From assembly GCF_023935105.1 (NCBI RefSeq), contig NZ_CP096040.1, forward strand, positions 1,798,001-1,862,000: DNA of 64,000 nucleotides, in the 5' to 3' direction. Under the pieces are notes generated by a model, which saw only the letters and a program-made list of their open reading frames with translations, did not search any database and was not told the DNA's origin. The stretch is from Caulobacter segnis. Its GTDB lineage: Bacteria > Pseudomonadota > Alphaproteobacteria > Caulobacterales > Caulobacteraceae. The position numbers were made by a program, and so were the translations under genes. Below, piece by piece: positions 10,428 to 18,916 of the stretch. Position 1 is the first letter of the stretch; each line of letters opens with the position of its first letter.

Positions 10428-10465
10428 GGAAGGCGGTGGGGAAACCCGCCGCCTTTCCGCTTTTT
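10428..10465 (+). terminator. Intrinsic terminator after ettA
   Basis: Stem GGAAGGCGGTGGG / CCCGCCGCCTTTCC (one bulge) with loop GAAA, followed by GCTTTTT. Confidence 0.8.
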
Positions 10466-10481
10466 GAGCTCAACCTCAAGT

Positions 10482-10510
10482 TTGACGAAACCCCGGCCGA
10501 CCTCTACCCT
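10482..10510 (+). promoter_or_regulatory. Promoter candidate for the first RTX gene
   Basis: TTGACG, a 17-base spacer, then TACCCT, 62 bases upstream of the RTX start codon. The -35 is good and the -10 weak. Confidence 0.4.
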
Positions 10511-10571
10511 GGTCGCGCTTGGGTAGTGGGGTGAGGGGCGGCGTTGCGTATCGATCTCGTGGACTGCGGCC

Positions 10572-12179
10572 ATGGCGGATAATCCTGGCTACATCCAAGG
10601 CACGCCGCTCGACGACGTGCTGACCGGCACGGACCTCAACGAGTCCATCGAGGGCTTGCTGGGCAACGACCTCATGTACGGCAAGGGTGGCGTCGACCAG
10701 CTTTGGGGCGCGGGCGGCGACGACCTCTATGACGGCGGCGATGGCGATGACTACGCCCAGTTCTTCAAGTCGAACATCGGGATCCGGGTCGATCTGGCGA
10801 TCAAGGGGCCTCAGAACACCAACGAGGGGCGCGATACCTTCGTCTCCATCGAAGGCATCCTGGGCTCGGCCTACAACGACGTCTTCAAGGGCGACGACGG
10901 CCCCAACGCACTCCACGGTTACGACGGCGACGACGTCATCGAGGGACGGGGCGGCGACGACTTTCTGGTCGGCGGCAATGGCGCCGACGAAATCCATGGC
11001 GGCGACGGCGCCGACGACATCACGGGCGGTAACGGAAACGATCGTCTCTATGGCGACGCCGGCGACGACCTATTCTGGGTCGAGTTCGGCGCCGACCTCT
11101 ATGATGGCGGGACGGGCTCCGACAAAATCTTTTTCCCGGCCCCGACCGCCGGCGTCACCCTGGACCTAGCGCTGACCGAGCGGCAAGAACTGGCGCCCAG
11201 CATGGTGGCCACCTTGCTGTCCATCGAGAACGTCCAGGGCACGCAGTTCAACGACAGGATGCTGGGCAACGCGCAGGACAACACCTTCTGGAGCGAGGGT
11301 GGCGACGATGTCATCGATGGTCGTGGCGGCTATGACACGGTCCTGGTCTACGCCCGGTTCGAAGAGCTCAAGATCCAGTGGACCACGGACGGCTGGAAGG
11401 TCACCGACATCCGCGCCGGGTCGCCCCAGGGCGCCGATCTGTACCGGAACATCGAGAATCTGCAGTTCAACGGTGGGAGCATCTATCTCGGCGACGGCAT
11501 GCCGCTGATCGTTGGCAATATCCTGCGCCTGAACGCGGACAAGGCCGCCAACTACGCCGCCGATCTCACCTTCGAGCTGAACCAGGAAACGCTCACGCCC
11601 CAGACGGCCTTGAACGAGGCGATCAAGACCGCGGCCGCGACGACCTCGGTCGCATCACTGGCCTACCAGTTCTTCACCGGAAAGATCCCGGGCCAGGCGG
11701 GAATTGACTTCCTGGTGTCGCCCACCGGTCCGAACCCGACCAACCTGAACAGCAGCTACTACGCCCAGTTCGACACCGTGAACCGCTACATCAACTTCGC
11801 GGTGAACCTGGGCAAGAACGGCGAGGGCAAGGACGCGTTCGCGGCCAAGTACGGCAGCCTCAGCCTCTTCGACGCGACCCGGGAGGCCTACAAGGCCATC
11901 TTCGGCGCGACCCCGACGGACGCCAAGATCCACGCCCTGATCGATACGCGCACCGATTATCTGGCCAGCTACGGCGGCGACGGCGCCGGCGGCATCGGGA
12001 CCAAGGCGGCGATGGTCGGCTTCCTGCTGGCCGCCGCCGCGACCGAGGACGTCGGCGTCATGGCCCGCTCGAACGACGCCTGGCTGGCCGATCTCGCCGA
12101 TGGCGAGGCGCCGTTCGCGGTCGATCTACTGAGCCCATCCAACGGCTACTACAAGGCCGATTTCATCTTCGGCGGCTGA
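10572..12179 (+). CDS. RTX calcium-binding protein with C-terminal RsaA-N-terminal-like anchoring domain
   Basis: A 535-residue protein without a signal peptide. RTX nonapeptides of type GGxGxDxUx occur near residues 38-62, 120-165 and 235-255 (for example GGDGADDITGGNGNDRLYG). Residues 255-310 (IQWTTDGWKVTDIR, then LYRNIENLQFNGG) resemble the linker of other hemolysin-type proteins. Residues about 330-535 (AYQFFTG, FLVSPTG, NSSYYAQFDTVNRYINFAVN, TDYLASYGG, DLADGEAPF) closely resemble, as I recall it, the first 250 residues of S-layer protein RsaA, the part that binds lipopolysaccharide. Secretion by a type I system and surface attachment are inferred. No transporter gene is nearby. The second RTX gene follows after 49 bases. 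Confidence 0.8.
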   Translation: MADNPGYIQGTPLDDVLTGTDLNESIEGLLGNDLMYGKGGVDQLWGAGGDDLYDGGDGDDYAQFFKSNIGIRVDLAIKGPQNTNEGRDTFVSIEGILGSAYNDVFKGDDGPNALHGYDGDDVIEGRGGDDFLVGGNGADEIHGGDGADDITGGNGNDRLYGDAGDDLFWVEFGADLYDGGTGSDKIFFPAPTAGVTLDLALTERQELAPSMVATLLSIENVQGTQFNDRMLGNAQDNTFWSEGGDDVIDGRGGYDTVLVYARFEELKIQWTTDGWKVTDIRAGSPQGADLYRNIENLQFNGGSIYLGDGMPLIVGNILRLNADKAANYAADLTFELNQETLTPQTALNEAIKTAAATTSVASLAYQFFTGKIPGQAGIDFLVSPTGPNPTNLNSSYYAQFDTVNRYINFAVNLGKNGEGKDAFAAKYGSLSLFDATREAYKAIFGATPTDAKIHALIDTRTDYLASYGGDGAGGIGTKAAMVGFLLAAAATEDVGVMARSNDAWLADLADGEAPFAVDLLSPSNGYYKADFIFGG

Positions 12180-12228
12180 CGCCGACCCCAGTTCACCCCA
12201 TGCCCGGCGTCGCCGAGGGATCATCACA

Positions 12229-15200
12229 GTGGCCTACATCTACGGCACCGCCGCCAACGAGACGCTGATCGGAACGTCCGGCGACGACACCATCAACGGT
12301 AACGGCGGCGACGACCAGATCTTCGGCGGCGCCGGCAACGACCAGATCTCCGCCTATGAGGGGCGCGACCGCCTTGAAGGCGGAGATGGCGACGACACGC
12401 TCTATTCCGGCGGTGGCGACGATATCCTGCTGGGCGGCGCGGGCGCCGACTATCTGGTGGGCGGCTACGGGCGCGATACGCTGGATGGCGGGGATGGGGC
12501 CGACCGGATCGCGATCGAGTTCGACGAGTCCGTCGACACCCTGACGGGCGGTTCGGGCGCCGACGTCTTCGAGACCTACATCTGGTCGGGTGTCGGCTAC
12601 GGCGGCGCCACGATCAGCACGCGCGACGTGATCACCGATTTCTCGATCGCCCAGGGCGACACGCTTTCACTGGGCGTCAACGGCGGGCGGCTGTCCGGGA
12701 ACGGCGACTATCTTCTCTGGTTCGGGGCGATCACGACGCCAGGCTTCAGCCTGGTCGCCGGCGCGGCGCTGCCGGACGCGCCCGATCCCGGTTTCGTCTC
12801 GGTGTCGACCTGGACCAGCGGCGGGTCCAGCTACCTGATCATCGACACCAACAGCAACGGCGTGCTGAACGACGGCGACGTCGTCATCGAATTCCAGGGC
12901 GCGCCGGCGCTCACGACGAATGCCTTCAAGGCGGGGACCTTCACGGCCGTGGTCGGCACGGCGAGCGCCGACACCTGGATCGGGGGCGCGGACGCGGACA
13001 TCTATTTCGGCTTCGGCGGCGATGATGTGATCAGCGGCCAGGGCGGCGCGGACCAACTGTCCGGCGGGGCGGGGAACGACACCCTGAACGGCGGCGCCGG
13101 CGCGGACGTCCTGCTGGGTGAGGCTGGCGACGACACGCTGAACGGCGACGACGGCGACGACGTGCTTTCCGGCGGCCAGGGCGGAGACACCCTGAACGGC
13201 GGGGCAGGGAACGACACGCTGTTCGCCGGCCAGATGGGCTTCAATGGCTATGCCGACAGCTTGGGCTCGGTGAACCGGCTCAACGGCGGCGACGGCGACG
13301 ACAAGCTCTATGCCAGCAGCGGCAAGGACATCCTGGACGGCGGGGCGGGCAATGATCTGTTGACCGTCGCCTATGGCGAGGAAATCCCGGGCGACATCTT
13401 CAACGGCGGCGACGGCGACGACGAGATCAACGCCTCCAACGTCACGATGGATGGCGGTGCCGGCGCCGACAGGTTGTGGATCAAGACCGGCAACATCATC
13501 ACCGGCGGCGCCGGGGCGGATATGTTCTACGCCCGCTACAACGACTTCTGGACCTGGGGCCAGTACGGCTTCAGCACCATCACCGACTTCAACGCCGCCG
13601 AAGGCGATCGCATCGATCTCGGCGCCGTCACCGACTACACGATCGGCTCTCTGGTGTTCCGCGGCGCGGTGACGACCGCGAACTTCTCGGTGACGCTGGG
13701 CCAGCGCTACGACACGGACGACCTGGGCGAGGGCGCCACCCAACTCTGGACCTGGTCGACGGCGGACGCCACGTACCTGTTCATGGACCTGGACCACGAC
13801 GGTGTGATCTCGGACCAGGACATGGTCGTGAAGTTCTCGAATAAGGCTGCGATCAGCGCCACCAGCTTCAAGGAAAACTACTTCACCGCGACCCTTGGCA
13901 CGAGCGGGAACGACACTTTCACCGGGAGCGCTGGGGGTGACGTCTATTATGGCATGGGCGGCGCCGACCAGATCCATGGCGGCGAGGGCGGCGACATCCT
14001 GAGGGGCAACGCCGGGGACGACAGCATCTGGGGCGACGCCGGCGACGACAATATCCTAGGTGGCGACGGTAACGACACGCTCGATGGGGGAGCTGGCGCC
14101 GACCATATCGCTGGCGGCCTAGGCAGTGACGTGATCCGCGGCGGGGACGGTGACGACGATCTCTATGCCGGTCTCGACTTCAACAATGTGTCCGGCGACG
14201 CCAACGCGGTGGACGTGATCTACGGCGACGCCGGCGCCGACCGCATCGTCGGCGTTCCCGGCGTGCGCGGCGAGTTCCACGGTGGTGATGGCAACGACTC
14301 GATCTACGGCAGCGGCCAGCTGTTCGGCGATGCGGGCGACGATTCCCTCCAGGCTGGAGACGCCGGCGCGGTCATCCACGGCGGGGACGGCGCCGACCAG
14401 ATCCATGGCGGTGCGGGTCCGGCCACGATCTACGGCGACGCCGGCGCGGATTCGATCTACGGCAGCATGCGGGCGGATGTGATCTACGCCGACCTCGGCG
14501 ACAACTACGTCTACGGAAGCGACGGCGACGACCAGATCTTCCTAGGCGCCGTGCGCGTGGGCGAGACCCAGCGCATCTACGACATCAGCGGTGGCGCGGG
14601 CGACGACACCTTCAGCATCCAGGTCGCGCTGGGCAATACCACCGCCGTGCGGATCGGTGGCGATATCGGTGTCGACACCCTGGATCTTCGCCTGGCCAAG
14701 ACCACCGTGACCGTCGATCTCGGCGTCACGGGCTCGCAGGACACGGGCATGGGCCTGGTGGTATTGCAGAGCATCGAGGCGGTGCAAGGGGGCGACTTTG
14801 GCGCGACGTTGAAGGGCGACGGCGCCGACAATCGACTGCTGGGCGGCGCCAGCGCCGATACGCTGAGCGGTGGCGGCGGGAGCGACATCCTCGTCGGCAA
14901 CGGCGGCGCGGACGTGCTGGACGGTGGCGATGGTGTCGATGTCGCGCAGTACTTTGGTCTTTCCACCAACTACAGCTGGACGACGGCCGCCGATGGCTCG
15001 GTGGTGGTCAAGGACCTGCGCGCCAATTCGGCGGATGGGACCGACACGCTGAAGAACGTCGAGCTGCTGCGGTTCTCGGATCGCTCCGTGCTGCTGACCT
15101 CGGTGACCGCGCCAGCGGCGAACGACACGGCCTTTGCCTCGATCCTGCGGACAACGTTGAATGGGGCGCTGCAGTCGGGGCCTTACGCCGACCTGGCGCT

Positions 15201-15807
15201 GAAGATGACAACCAGCATCTCGGCGGCCGAGGCCGCGCAATTGGTGGTGAAGGCGGCCGTCTCGACGACCTCGGTCGCGTCGCTGAGCTATCAGTTCTTT
15301 ACTGGCAAGGTTCCGAGCGGCGGCGGGATCGACTTCCTCATCTCGCCGACCAGCGCCAACGGCAACAATCTCAACAGCGCCTACTACGCCCAATTCGACA
15401 CCGTGAACCGCTACATCAACTTCGCGGTGAATCTGGGCAAGAACGGCGACGGCAAGGACGCGTTCGCGGCCAAGTACGGCGCATTGTCGCTCTTCGAGGC
15501 CACAAAGCAGGCCTATGCGGAGATTTTCGGCGGCACGCCGACGGACGCAAAGACGCACGCCTTGATCGACACGCGCGTGGATTACCTGGCCGCCTATGGC
15601 GGCGACGGCGCGGAGGGCATCGGCACGAAGGCGGCGATGGTCGGCTTCCTGCTGGCGGCGGCGGCCACGGAAGGGCTGGGCGTCATGGCCCGGTCCAACG
15701 AGGCGTGGCTGACCGACCTGGCGGACGGCTCCGCGCCGTTCGCGGTCAACCTCGTGGATCCAGCCAACGGCTATTACAAATCCTACTGGAGCTACAACGG
15801 CGGCTGA
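12229..15807 (+). CDS. Large RTX protein with two internal EF-hand-like modules and C-terminal RsaA-like anchoring domain
   Basis: A 1192-residue protein starting at GTG with GAGGGA nine bases upstream. RTX blocks fill residues 5-110, 245-400 and 560-800, for example GGAGNDTLNGGAGADVLLG. Two copies of a module with VITDF...GDTLSLG and an EF-hand-like loop occur: DTNSNGVLNDGDVVIEF (about 206-222) and DLDHDGVISDQDMVVKF (about 520-536). A hemolysin-type region (LGVTGSQDTG, LRFSDRS) spans about 820-960, and residues 965-1192 repeat the anchoring domain of the first RTX protein, nearly identical even in DNA. Probably exported by a distant type I secretion system and held on the cell surface by lipopolysaccharide, with calcium needed for folding. 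A matrix, adhesion or enzyme role is not determinable. Confidence 0.85.
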   Translation: MAYIYGTAANETLIGTSGDDTINGNGGDDQIFGGAGNDQISAYEGRDRLEGGDGDDTLYSGGGDDILLGGAGADYLVGGYGRDTLDGGDGADRIAIEFDESVDTLTGGSGADVFETYIWSGVGYGGATISTRDVITDFSIAQGDTLSLGVNGGRLSGNGDYLLWFGAITTPGFSLVAGAALPDAPDPGFVSVSTWTSGGSSYLIIDTNSNGVLNDGDVVIEFQGAPALTTNAFKAGTFTAVVGTASADTWIGGADADIYFGFGGDDVISGQGGADQLSGGAGNDTLNGGAGADVLLGEAGDDTLNGDDGDDVLSGGQGGDTLNGGAGNDTLFAGQMGFNGYADSLGSVNRLNGGDGDDKLYASSGKDILDGGAGNDLLTVAYGEEIPGDIFNGGDGDDEINASNVTMDGGAGADRLWIKTGNIITGGAGADMFYARYNDFWTWGQYGFSTITDFNAAEGDRIDLGAVTDYTIGSLVFRGAVTTANFSVTLGQRYDTDDLGEGATQLWTWSTADATYLFMDLDHDGVISDQDMVVKFSNKAAISATSFKENYFTATLGTSGNDTFTGSAGGDVYYGMGGADQIHGGEGGDILRGNAGDDSIWGDAGDDNILGGDGNDTLDGGAGADHIAGGLGSDVIRGGDGDDDLYAGLDFNNVSGDANAVDVIYGDAGADRIVGVPGVRGEFHGGDGNDSIYGSGQLFGDAGDDSLQAGDAGAVIHGGDGADQIHGGAGPATIYGDAGADSIYGSMRADVIYADLGDNYVYGSDGDDQIFLGAVRVGETQRIYDISGGAGDDTFSIQVALGNTTAVRIGGDIGVDTLDLRLAKTTVTVDLGVTGSQDTGMGLVVLQSIEAVQGGDFGATLKGDGADNRLLGGASADTLSGGGGSDILVGNGGADVLDGGDGVDVAQYFGLSTNYSWTTAADGSVVVKDLRANSADGTDTLKNVELLRFSDRSVLLTSVTAPAANDTAFASILRTTLNGALQSGPYADLALKMTTSISAAEAAQLVVKAAVSTTSVASLSYQFFTGKVPSGGGIDFLISPTSANGNNLNSAYYAQFDTVNRYINFAVNLGKNGDGKDAFAAKYGALSLFEATKQAYAEIFGGTPTDAKTHALIDTRVDYLAAYGGDGAEGIGTKAAMVGFLLAAAATEGLGVMARSNEAWLTDLADGSAPFAVNLVDPANGYYKSYWSYNGG

Positions 15808-15811
15808 TCGC

Positions 15812-15836
15812 CCGGGACGGCGCGGGGCCGTCCCGG
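15812..15836. terminator. Strong hairpin between convergent genes
   Basis: CCGGGACGGC (15812-15821) pairs perfectly with GCCGTCCCGG (15827-15836). There is no T-run on either side, so it may act as a 3'-end stabiliser or weak terminator for the RTX gene and the convergent gene at 15848. Confidence 0.4.
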
Positions 15837-15847
15837 CGCGTGCGGCT

Positions 15848-16255
15848 CTATTTAGGCTCGGTCGCGGGCGGGGTGGGCATGGCGGGATCGCCCGGTTGCG
15901 GCGCGGCGTTGGTCGGCGGCGTGACCGGCAGGCTGGGTGGCGCGGCGGTGGGGGCCGGGTTCACCGCGGTGTCTGTCGGCATCGGCATGGCCGGCGCGCT
16001 GGTCGCCGGATCGCTGGCCGTGGCGGGGGCGGTCGCGGCCGTGTCGGCGGACATGCCCGTCGAGGCCGAGCCGGCCCACCAGTCCTTGCTGGCCCGCGCC
16101 TTGGGCGAGGCCTTCATATAGGCGTCCAGCTGATCGTAGGGGACCGGCACCTTGGGGCCGGCGACGGTTGGCGATTTCTTCTGGGCGGCGAGGGCCGAGC
16201 CGCCGGCGACCAGCATCGAGAGCGCCGCGGCAGCGGCGAGCGTCTTGGTCAACAT
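15848..16255 (-). CDS. Hypothetical secreted Pro/Ala/Thr-rich protein
   Basis: A 135-residue protein starting at the ATG at 16255 with GGAG just upstream. The signal peptide is MLTKTLAAAAALSMLVAGG ending ALAAQ. The mature part has a short ordered segment (VPVPYDQLDAYMKASPKARASKDWW) followed by about 75 residues dominated by P, A, T and S, likely unstructured. No family is recognised. It is probably periplasmic or cell-wall associated. Confidence 0.6.
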   Translation of the reverse strand: MLTKTLAAAAALSMLVAGGSALAAQKKSPTVAGPKVPVPYDQLDAYMKASPKARASKDWWAGSASTGMSADTAATAPATASDPATSAPAMPMPTDTAVNPAPTAAPPSLPVTPPTNAAPQPGDPAMPTPPATEPK

Positions 16256-16542
16256 GGAGGTTTCTCCGGGTGGAAGCGCCATCATGGCGCCGCAAGCAAA
16301 ACCCCTGACGGCCTGGGTTGTTCACAGCTTGGCCGTGCGAACGGAACCGTCGCGCGTCGGACCGGTTTTCGTGGCGGGCGCGATGTCGTCGCGGCGGGGC
16401 GTCACCACAGCGTGATCGGTCTCCCGCTGGCGGTCGAAGGGCCCGCTGCTTAGCTCTGGATAAGCGCTCCGAGAGGAGTAGCTTTGGTCTCGCAACGCCA
16501 ATGGTCCCGCCGGCCACGCGCCGGCCTCCATGGAGGACACGC

Positions 16543-17505
16543 ATGCCGCAAACCCCCGCCGCCGACAAACCACGCGTGCTGCTGTCGCACGAGATGCTCA
16601 TGCCGCTGCAGCCCTTGCTGGAGAGCGCCTACGAGGTGCATCGGCTGTGGGACTATCCCGACCCCATGACCTTCCTGGAAGGGCCGGGGCGACGGGTGCG
16701 GGCCATCGTCCACGCGGGCGAGATGACGCTCAGCCGCGACATGCTGTCGGAGATGCCGCAATTGGGCCTGATCGCCTGCGTCAGCGTCGGCTATGACGGG
16801 GTCGACGTGCCCTGGTGCAAGGCGCACGGCATCGCCGTGACCCATTCGACGGGCCTCAACGCCTCGGACGTCGCCGACCACGCGGTGGGTCTGGTCCTCT
16901 CCGCCTGGCGCGGCATCGTCGAGGGCGATCACCGCCTGCGCTCGGGTCACTGGACCCACGCCGAACGGATGGCCCCACGCCACGGCCTGCGCGGCCGCAA
17001 GGCCGGCATCGTCGGCCTGGGCTATATCGGCGAGGCGGTGGCCACGCGCCTGCAGGCCTTCGAGATGAAGGTCGCCTGGTGGGGGCCGCGCCCCAAGGAG
17101 AGCGACTATCCCCGCGCCGACAGCCTGATGGCTCTGGCCCGCGACAGCGACGTCCTGGTCGTCTGCGCCCGGCCCGACGCCGCCAACCGGCGCATGATCG
17201 ACAAGGCGGTCATCGAGGCGGTGGGCCCGCAGGGGCTGATCGTCAACGTGGCGCGCGGCTCGCTGATCGACGAGGACGCCCTGATCGAGGCGCTGAAGGC
17301 CGGGACGCTGGGCATGGCGGCCCTGGACGTCTACGAGCACGAGCCGACATCGCCCGCGCGCTGGGTGGGTGTGCCGCACACGGTGCTGACGCCGCACACG
17401 GCCGGGGCGACCCTGGACAGCATTCCGGCCATGGTCAGCCTGACCCTGGAGAACCTGCGCCGCTACTTCCACGGCGAACCGCTGGCCAGCCCGGTCGCGG
17501 CCTAG
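16543..17505 (+). CDS. D-isomer-specific 2-hydroxyacid dehydrogenase
   Basis: A 320-residue protein from the ATG with AGGA upstream. The NAD-binding motif GLGYIGEAVATRL begins near residue 158. The catalytic set is present: Arg238 in VARGSL, Glu267 in DVYEHEP and His285 in TPHTAGAT. It reduces a 2-oxo acid to the D-hydroxy acid, or the reverse. Length and motifs suit the glyoxylate/hydroxypyruvate reductase or D-lactate-like branches; the exact substrate is open. Its TAG stop shares the CTAG tetranucleotide with the stop codon of the convergent decarboxylase-like gene. Confidence 0.85.
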   Translation: MPQTPAADKPRVLLSHEMLMPLQPLLESAYEVHRLWDYPDPMTFLEGPGRRVRAIVHAGEMTLSRDMLSEMPQLGLIACVSVGYDGVDVPWCKAHGIAVTHSTGLNASDVADHAVGLVLSAWRGIVEGDHRLRSGHWTHAERMAPRHGLRGRKAGIVGLGYIGEAVATRLQAFEMKVAWWGPRPKESDYPRADSLMALARDSDVLVVCARPDAANRRMIDKAVIEAVGPQGLIVNVARGSLIDEDALIEALKAGTLGMAALDVYEHEPTSPARWVGVPHTVLTPHTAGATLDSIPAMVSLTLENLRRYFHGEPLASPVAA

Positions 17506-18044
17506 GCGGGGAGGGGCGCGGCGAAGGCCTCCGGCGCCAGCCGCAGGCCGTTCGCCAGCAGGCTGACGGTCCGGTAGAAACCGGCCACCATCATGAGTTC
17601 GATCCGAGCCTCTTCGGAGAAAGCTTCGGAGAGGCGCGCCCAGAGATCGTCGTCGATGTCGGCGCGGGTGTTGACCGCGTCGCAGAAGGCGACCAGCAGC
17701 GCCTCGCGCGGGGCCCAGCAGGCTGCGATCCCCGGCGCGACGGTGGCTCGAAGTTGCTCGGCGTCGAGGCCGGCCGCCTCGGCGAAGAGCGCGGCGTGCA
17801 CGCCCCACTCGTAACCGCAGCCGTTCAAGGCGCAGGTCCGGTGGATGACGATCTCGCGCTCACGCAGGGTCAGATGGCCAGGGTCCAGCAGGCCGCCGCT
17901 GGTGAAGCGTCCGAACAGCCGCTCGTCTCGCGCCAGGGTGCGGAACAGCGACAGCGGCTGCTCGCCGGGCGTCTTCAACTGTTCGAGCGTCCGGGCGACG
18001 GTGGGCGGATAGGGCGCTGGCGCGGGTTCGATCCTGGGCGACAT
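17502..18044 (-). CDS. Carboxymuconolactone decarboxylase family (AhpD-like) protein
   Basis: A 180-residue, mostly helical protein with the motif RTCALNGCGYEWGVHAALF near residues 69-87, the position of the redox and active-site block EXXC/H of the AhpD/CMD fold. The two Cys here are spaced CxxxxC rather than the CxxC of AhpD, so peroxidase-reductant chemistry is uncertain. It is divergent from an HxlR regulator 31 bases away, with a palindrome between them, so it is probably the regulated target, perhaps for aromatic or peroxide stress. Confidence 0.8.
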   Translation of the reverse strand: MSPRIEPAPAPYPPTVARTLEQLKTPGEQPLSLFRTLARDERLFGRFTSGGLLDPGHLTLREREIVIHRTCALNGCGYEWGVHAALFAEAAGLDAEQLRATVAPGIAACWAPREALLVAFCDAVNTRADIDDDLWARLSEAFSEEARIELMMVAGFYRTVSLLANGLRLAPEAFAAPLPA

Positions 18045-18056
18045 CTGAAATCCTCC

Positions 18057-18077
18057 ATGCTACAAAATTTGTATCAT
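18057..18077. promoter_or_regulatory. Palindromic operator for the HxlR-type regulator
   Basis: ATG-C-TACAAA-A-TTTGTA-T-CAT is a 21-bp dyad broken at only one pair besides its centre. It overlaps the regulator's own start codon (18076) and lies 13 bases upstream of the divergent CMD gene start, so one bound dimer could block both genes. Confidence 0.7.
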
Positions 18078-18429
18078 GCAAGATCGCGGCGACGCTACAG
18101 AAAATGAAGCGCCCCTTCCGGGCCGTCCCGTCCGCGGCTCGGAGACCGGCAAGCCGATCATGGCGGCGCTGGACCTGCTGGGGCGACGCGGCGCGCTTCG
18201 CATTCTGTGGGAGTTGCGGGAGGGGCGCGTCCTGACTTTTCGCGCCCTCCAGGCGGCGGCCGAGTTGCCGCCCGGAACGCTGAACAAGCGGCTGGCCGAG
18301 CTGCGCGCCGCCGACGTGGTCGCGGCGGAGGGCGGCTACCGCCTCAGCCCGCGCGGGACGGATCTGATCGTCGCGCTCTGGCCCCTGCTGAGGTGGTCGG
18401 ACGAGTGGGCAAGCGCCATCGGGCTCTGA
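18076..18429 (+). CDS. HxlR-family winged-helix transcriptional regulator
   Basis: A 117-residue protein. The block GKPIMAALDLLGRRGALRIL, then LREGRVLTFRAL, then LPPGTLNKRLAELRAADVV and GYRLSPRGTDLI is the HxlR winged helix. It lacks the Cys found in redox-sensing members, so a small-molecule signal is more likely. It is divergent from the CMD gene and its start lies inside the palindrome, implying autoregulation. Confidence 0.85.
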   Translation: MQDRGDATENEAPLPGRPVRGSETGKPIMAALDLLGRRGALRILWELREGRVLTFRALQAAAELPPGTLNKRLAELRAADVVAAEGGYRLSPRGTDLIVALWPLLRWSDEWASAIGL

Positions 18430-18475
18430 CCTCGCCATCTCGCCGAGGCTCGCGACGCCGGCGCGTTTCAGACCG

Positions 18476-18859
18476 CTAGCGCTTTCTCAGCTTGGCCCCC
18501 TCCAGGAGGATGGGGGTGTGGTGGTGGCCGCTGATCGCGCTCATGAAGGCGCCCTCGGCGATCACGGTCTTGCCCAGCAGCGGGCGGTAGCGGGCGAAGT
18601 CGCTGGGCTGGAACATCAGCTGGATCTCGCGCAGGTTCCTGGCGCCTTCGCCAGTGTCGGGGTCGGTCGGGTCCTGGGCCACACAGATCGGGCGCGGCAG
18701 GCGCAGCAGCCAATAGCGCTCGGGCTGGTCGCCGGCCTTGACGGACTCGAAGTTTGGCGGCCCGGCGAAGGTGCGCGCGACCACGACACCTTCCAGCCTC
18801 TGATGCCCGGCATGCGGCAGACAGACGGAGGCGGCGAGCAGGGCGGCGACGAGCGGCAT
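18476..18859 (-). CDS. Small secreted DUF4431-type protein
   Basis: A 127-residue protein from the ATG at 18859, with a signal peptide (MPLVAALLAASVCLPHAGH). The C-terminal part, LLGKTVIAEGAFMSAISGHH followed by HTPILLEGAKL, resembles the DUF4431 domain, in which a beta-strand block ends in an HHHTPxxL motif. The middle region contains paired Cys-poor strands (ERYWLLRLPRPICV). Function unknown; periplasmic location inferred. It is divergent from the VOC protein gene 57 bases away. Confidence 0.65.
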   Translation of the reverse strand: MPLVAALLAASVCLPHAGHQRLEGVVVARTFAGPPNFESVKAGDQPERYWLLRLPRPICVAQDPTDPDTGEGARNLREIQLMFQPSDFARYRPLLGKTVIAEGAFMSAISGHHHTPILLEGAKLRKR

Positions 18860-18916
18860 GGCGAAATTCCGAACCGTGCTAAGAGTGAGAGCATCGCAAG
18901 GCTTGGAGGCTTGATC

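Noticed and set aside
11000..15000. CRISPR-like periodic DNA
   Set aside because: The periodicity is the 27-base code of RTX nonapeptides (GGxGxDxUx), inside coding sequence with no identical repeats and spacers.
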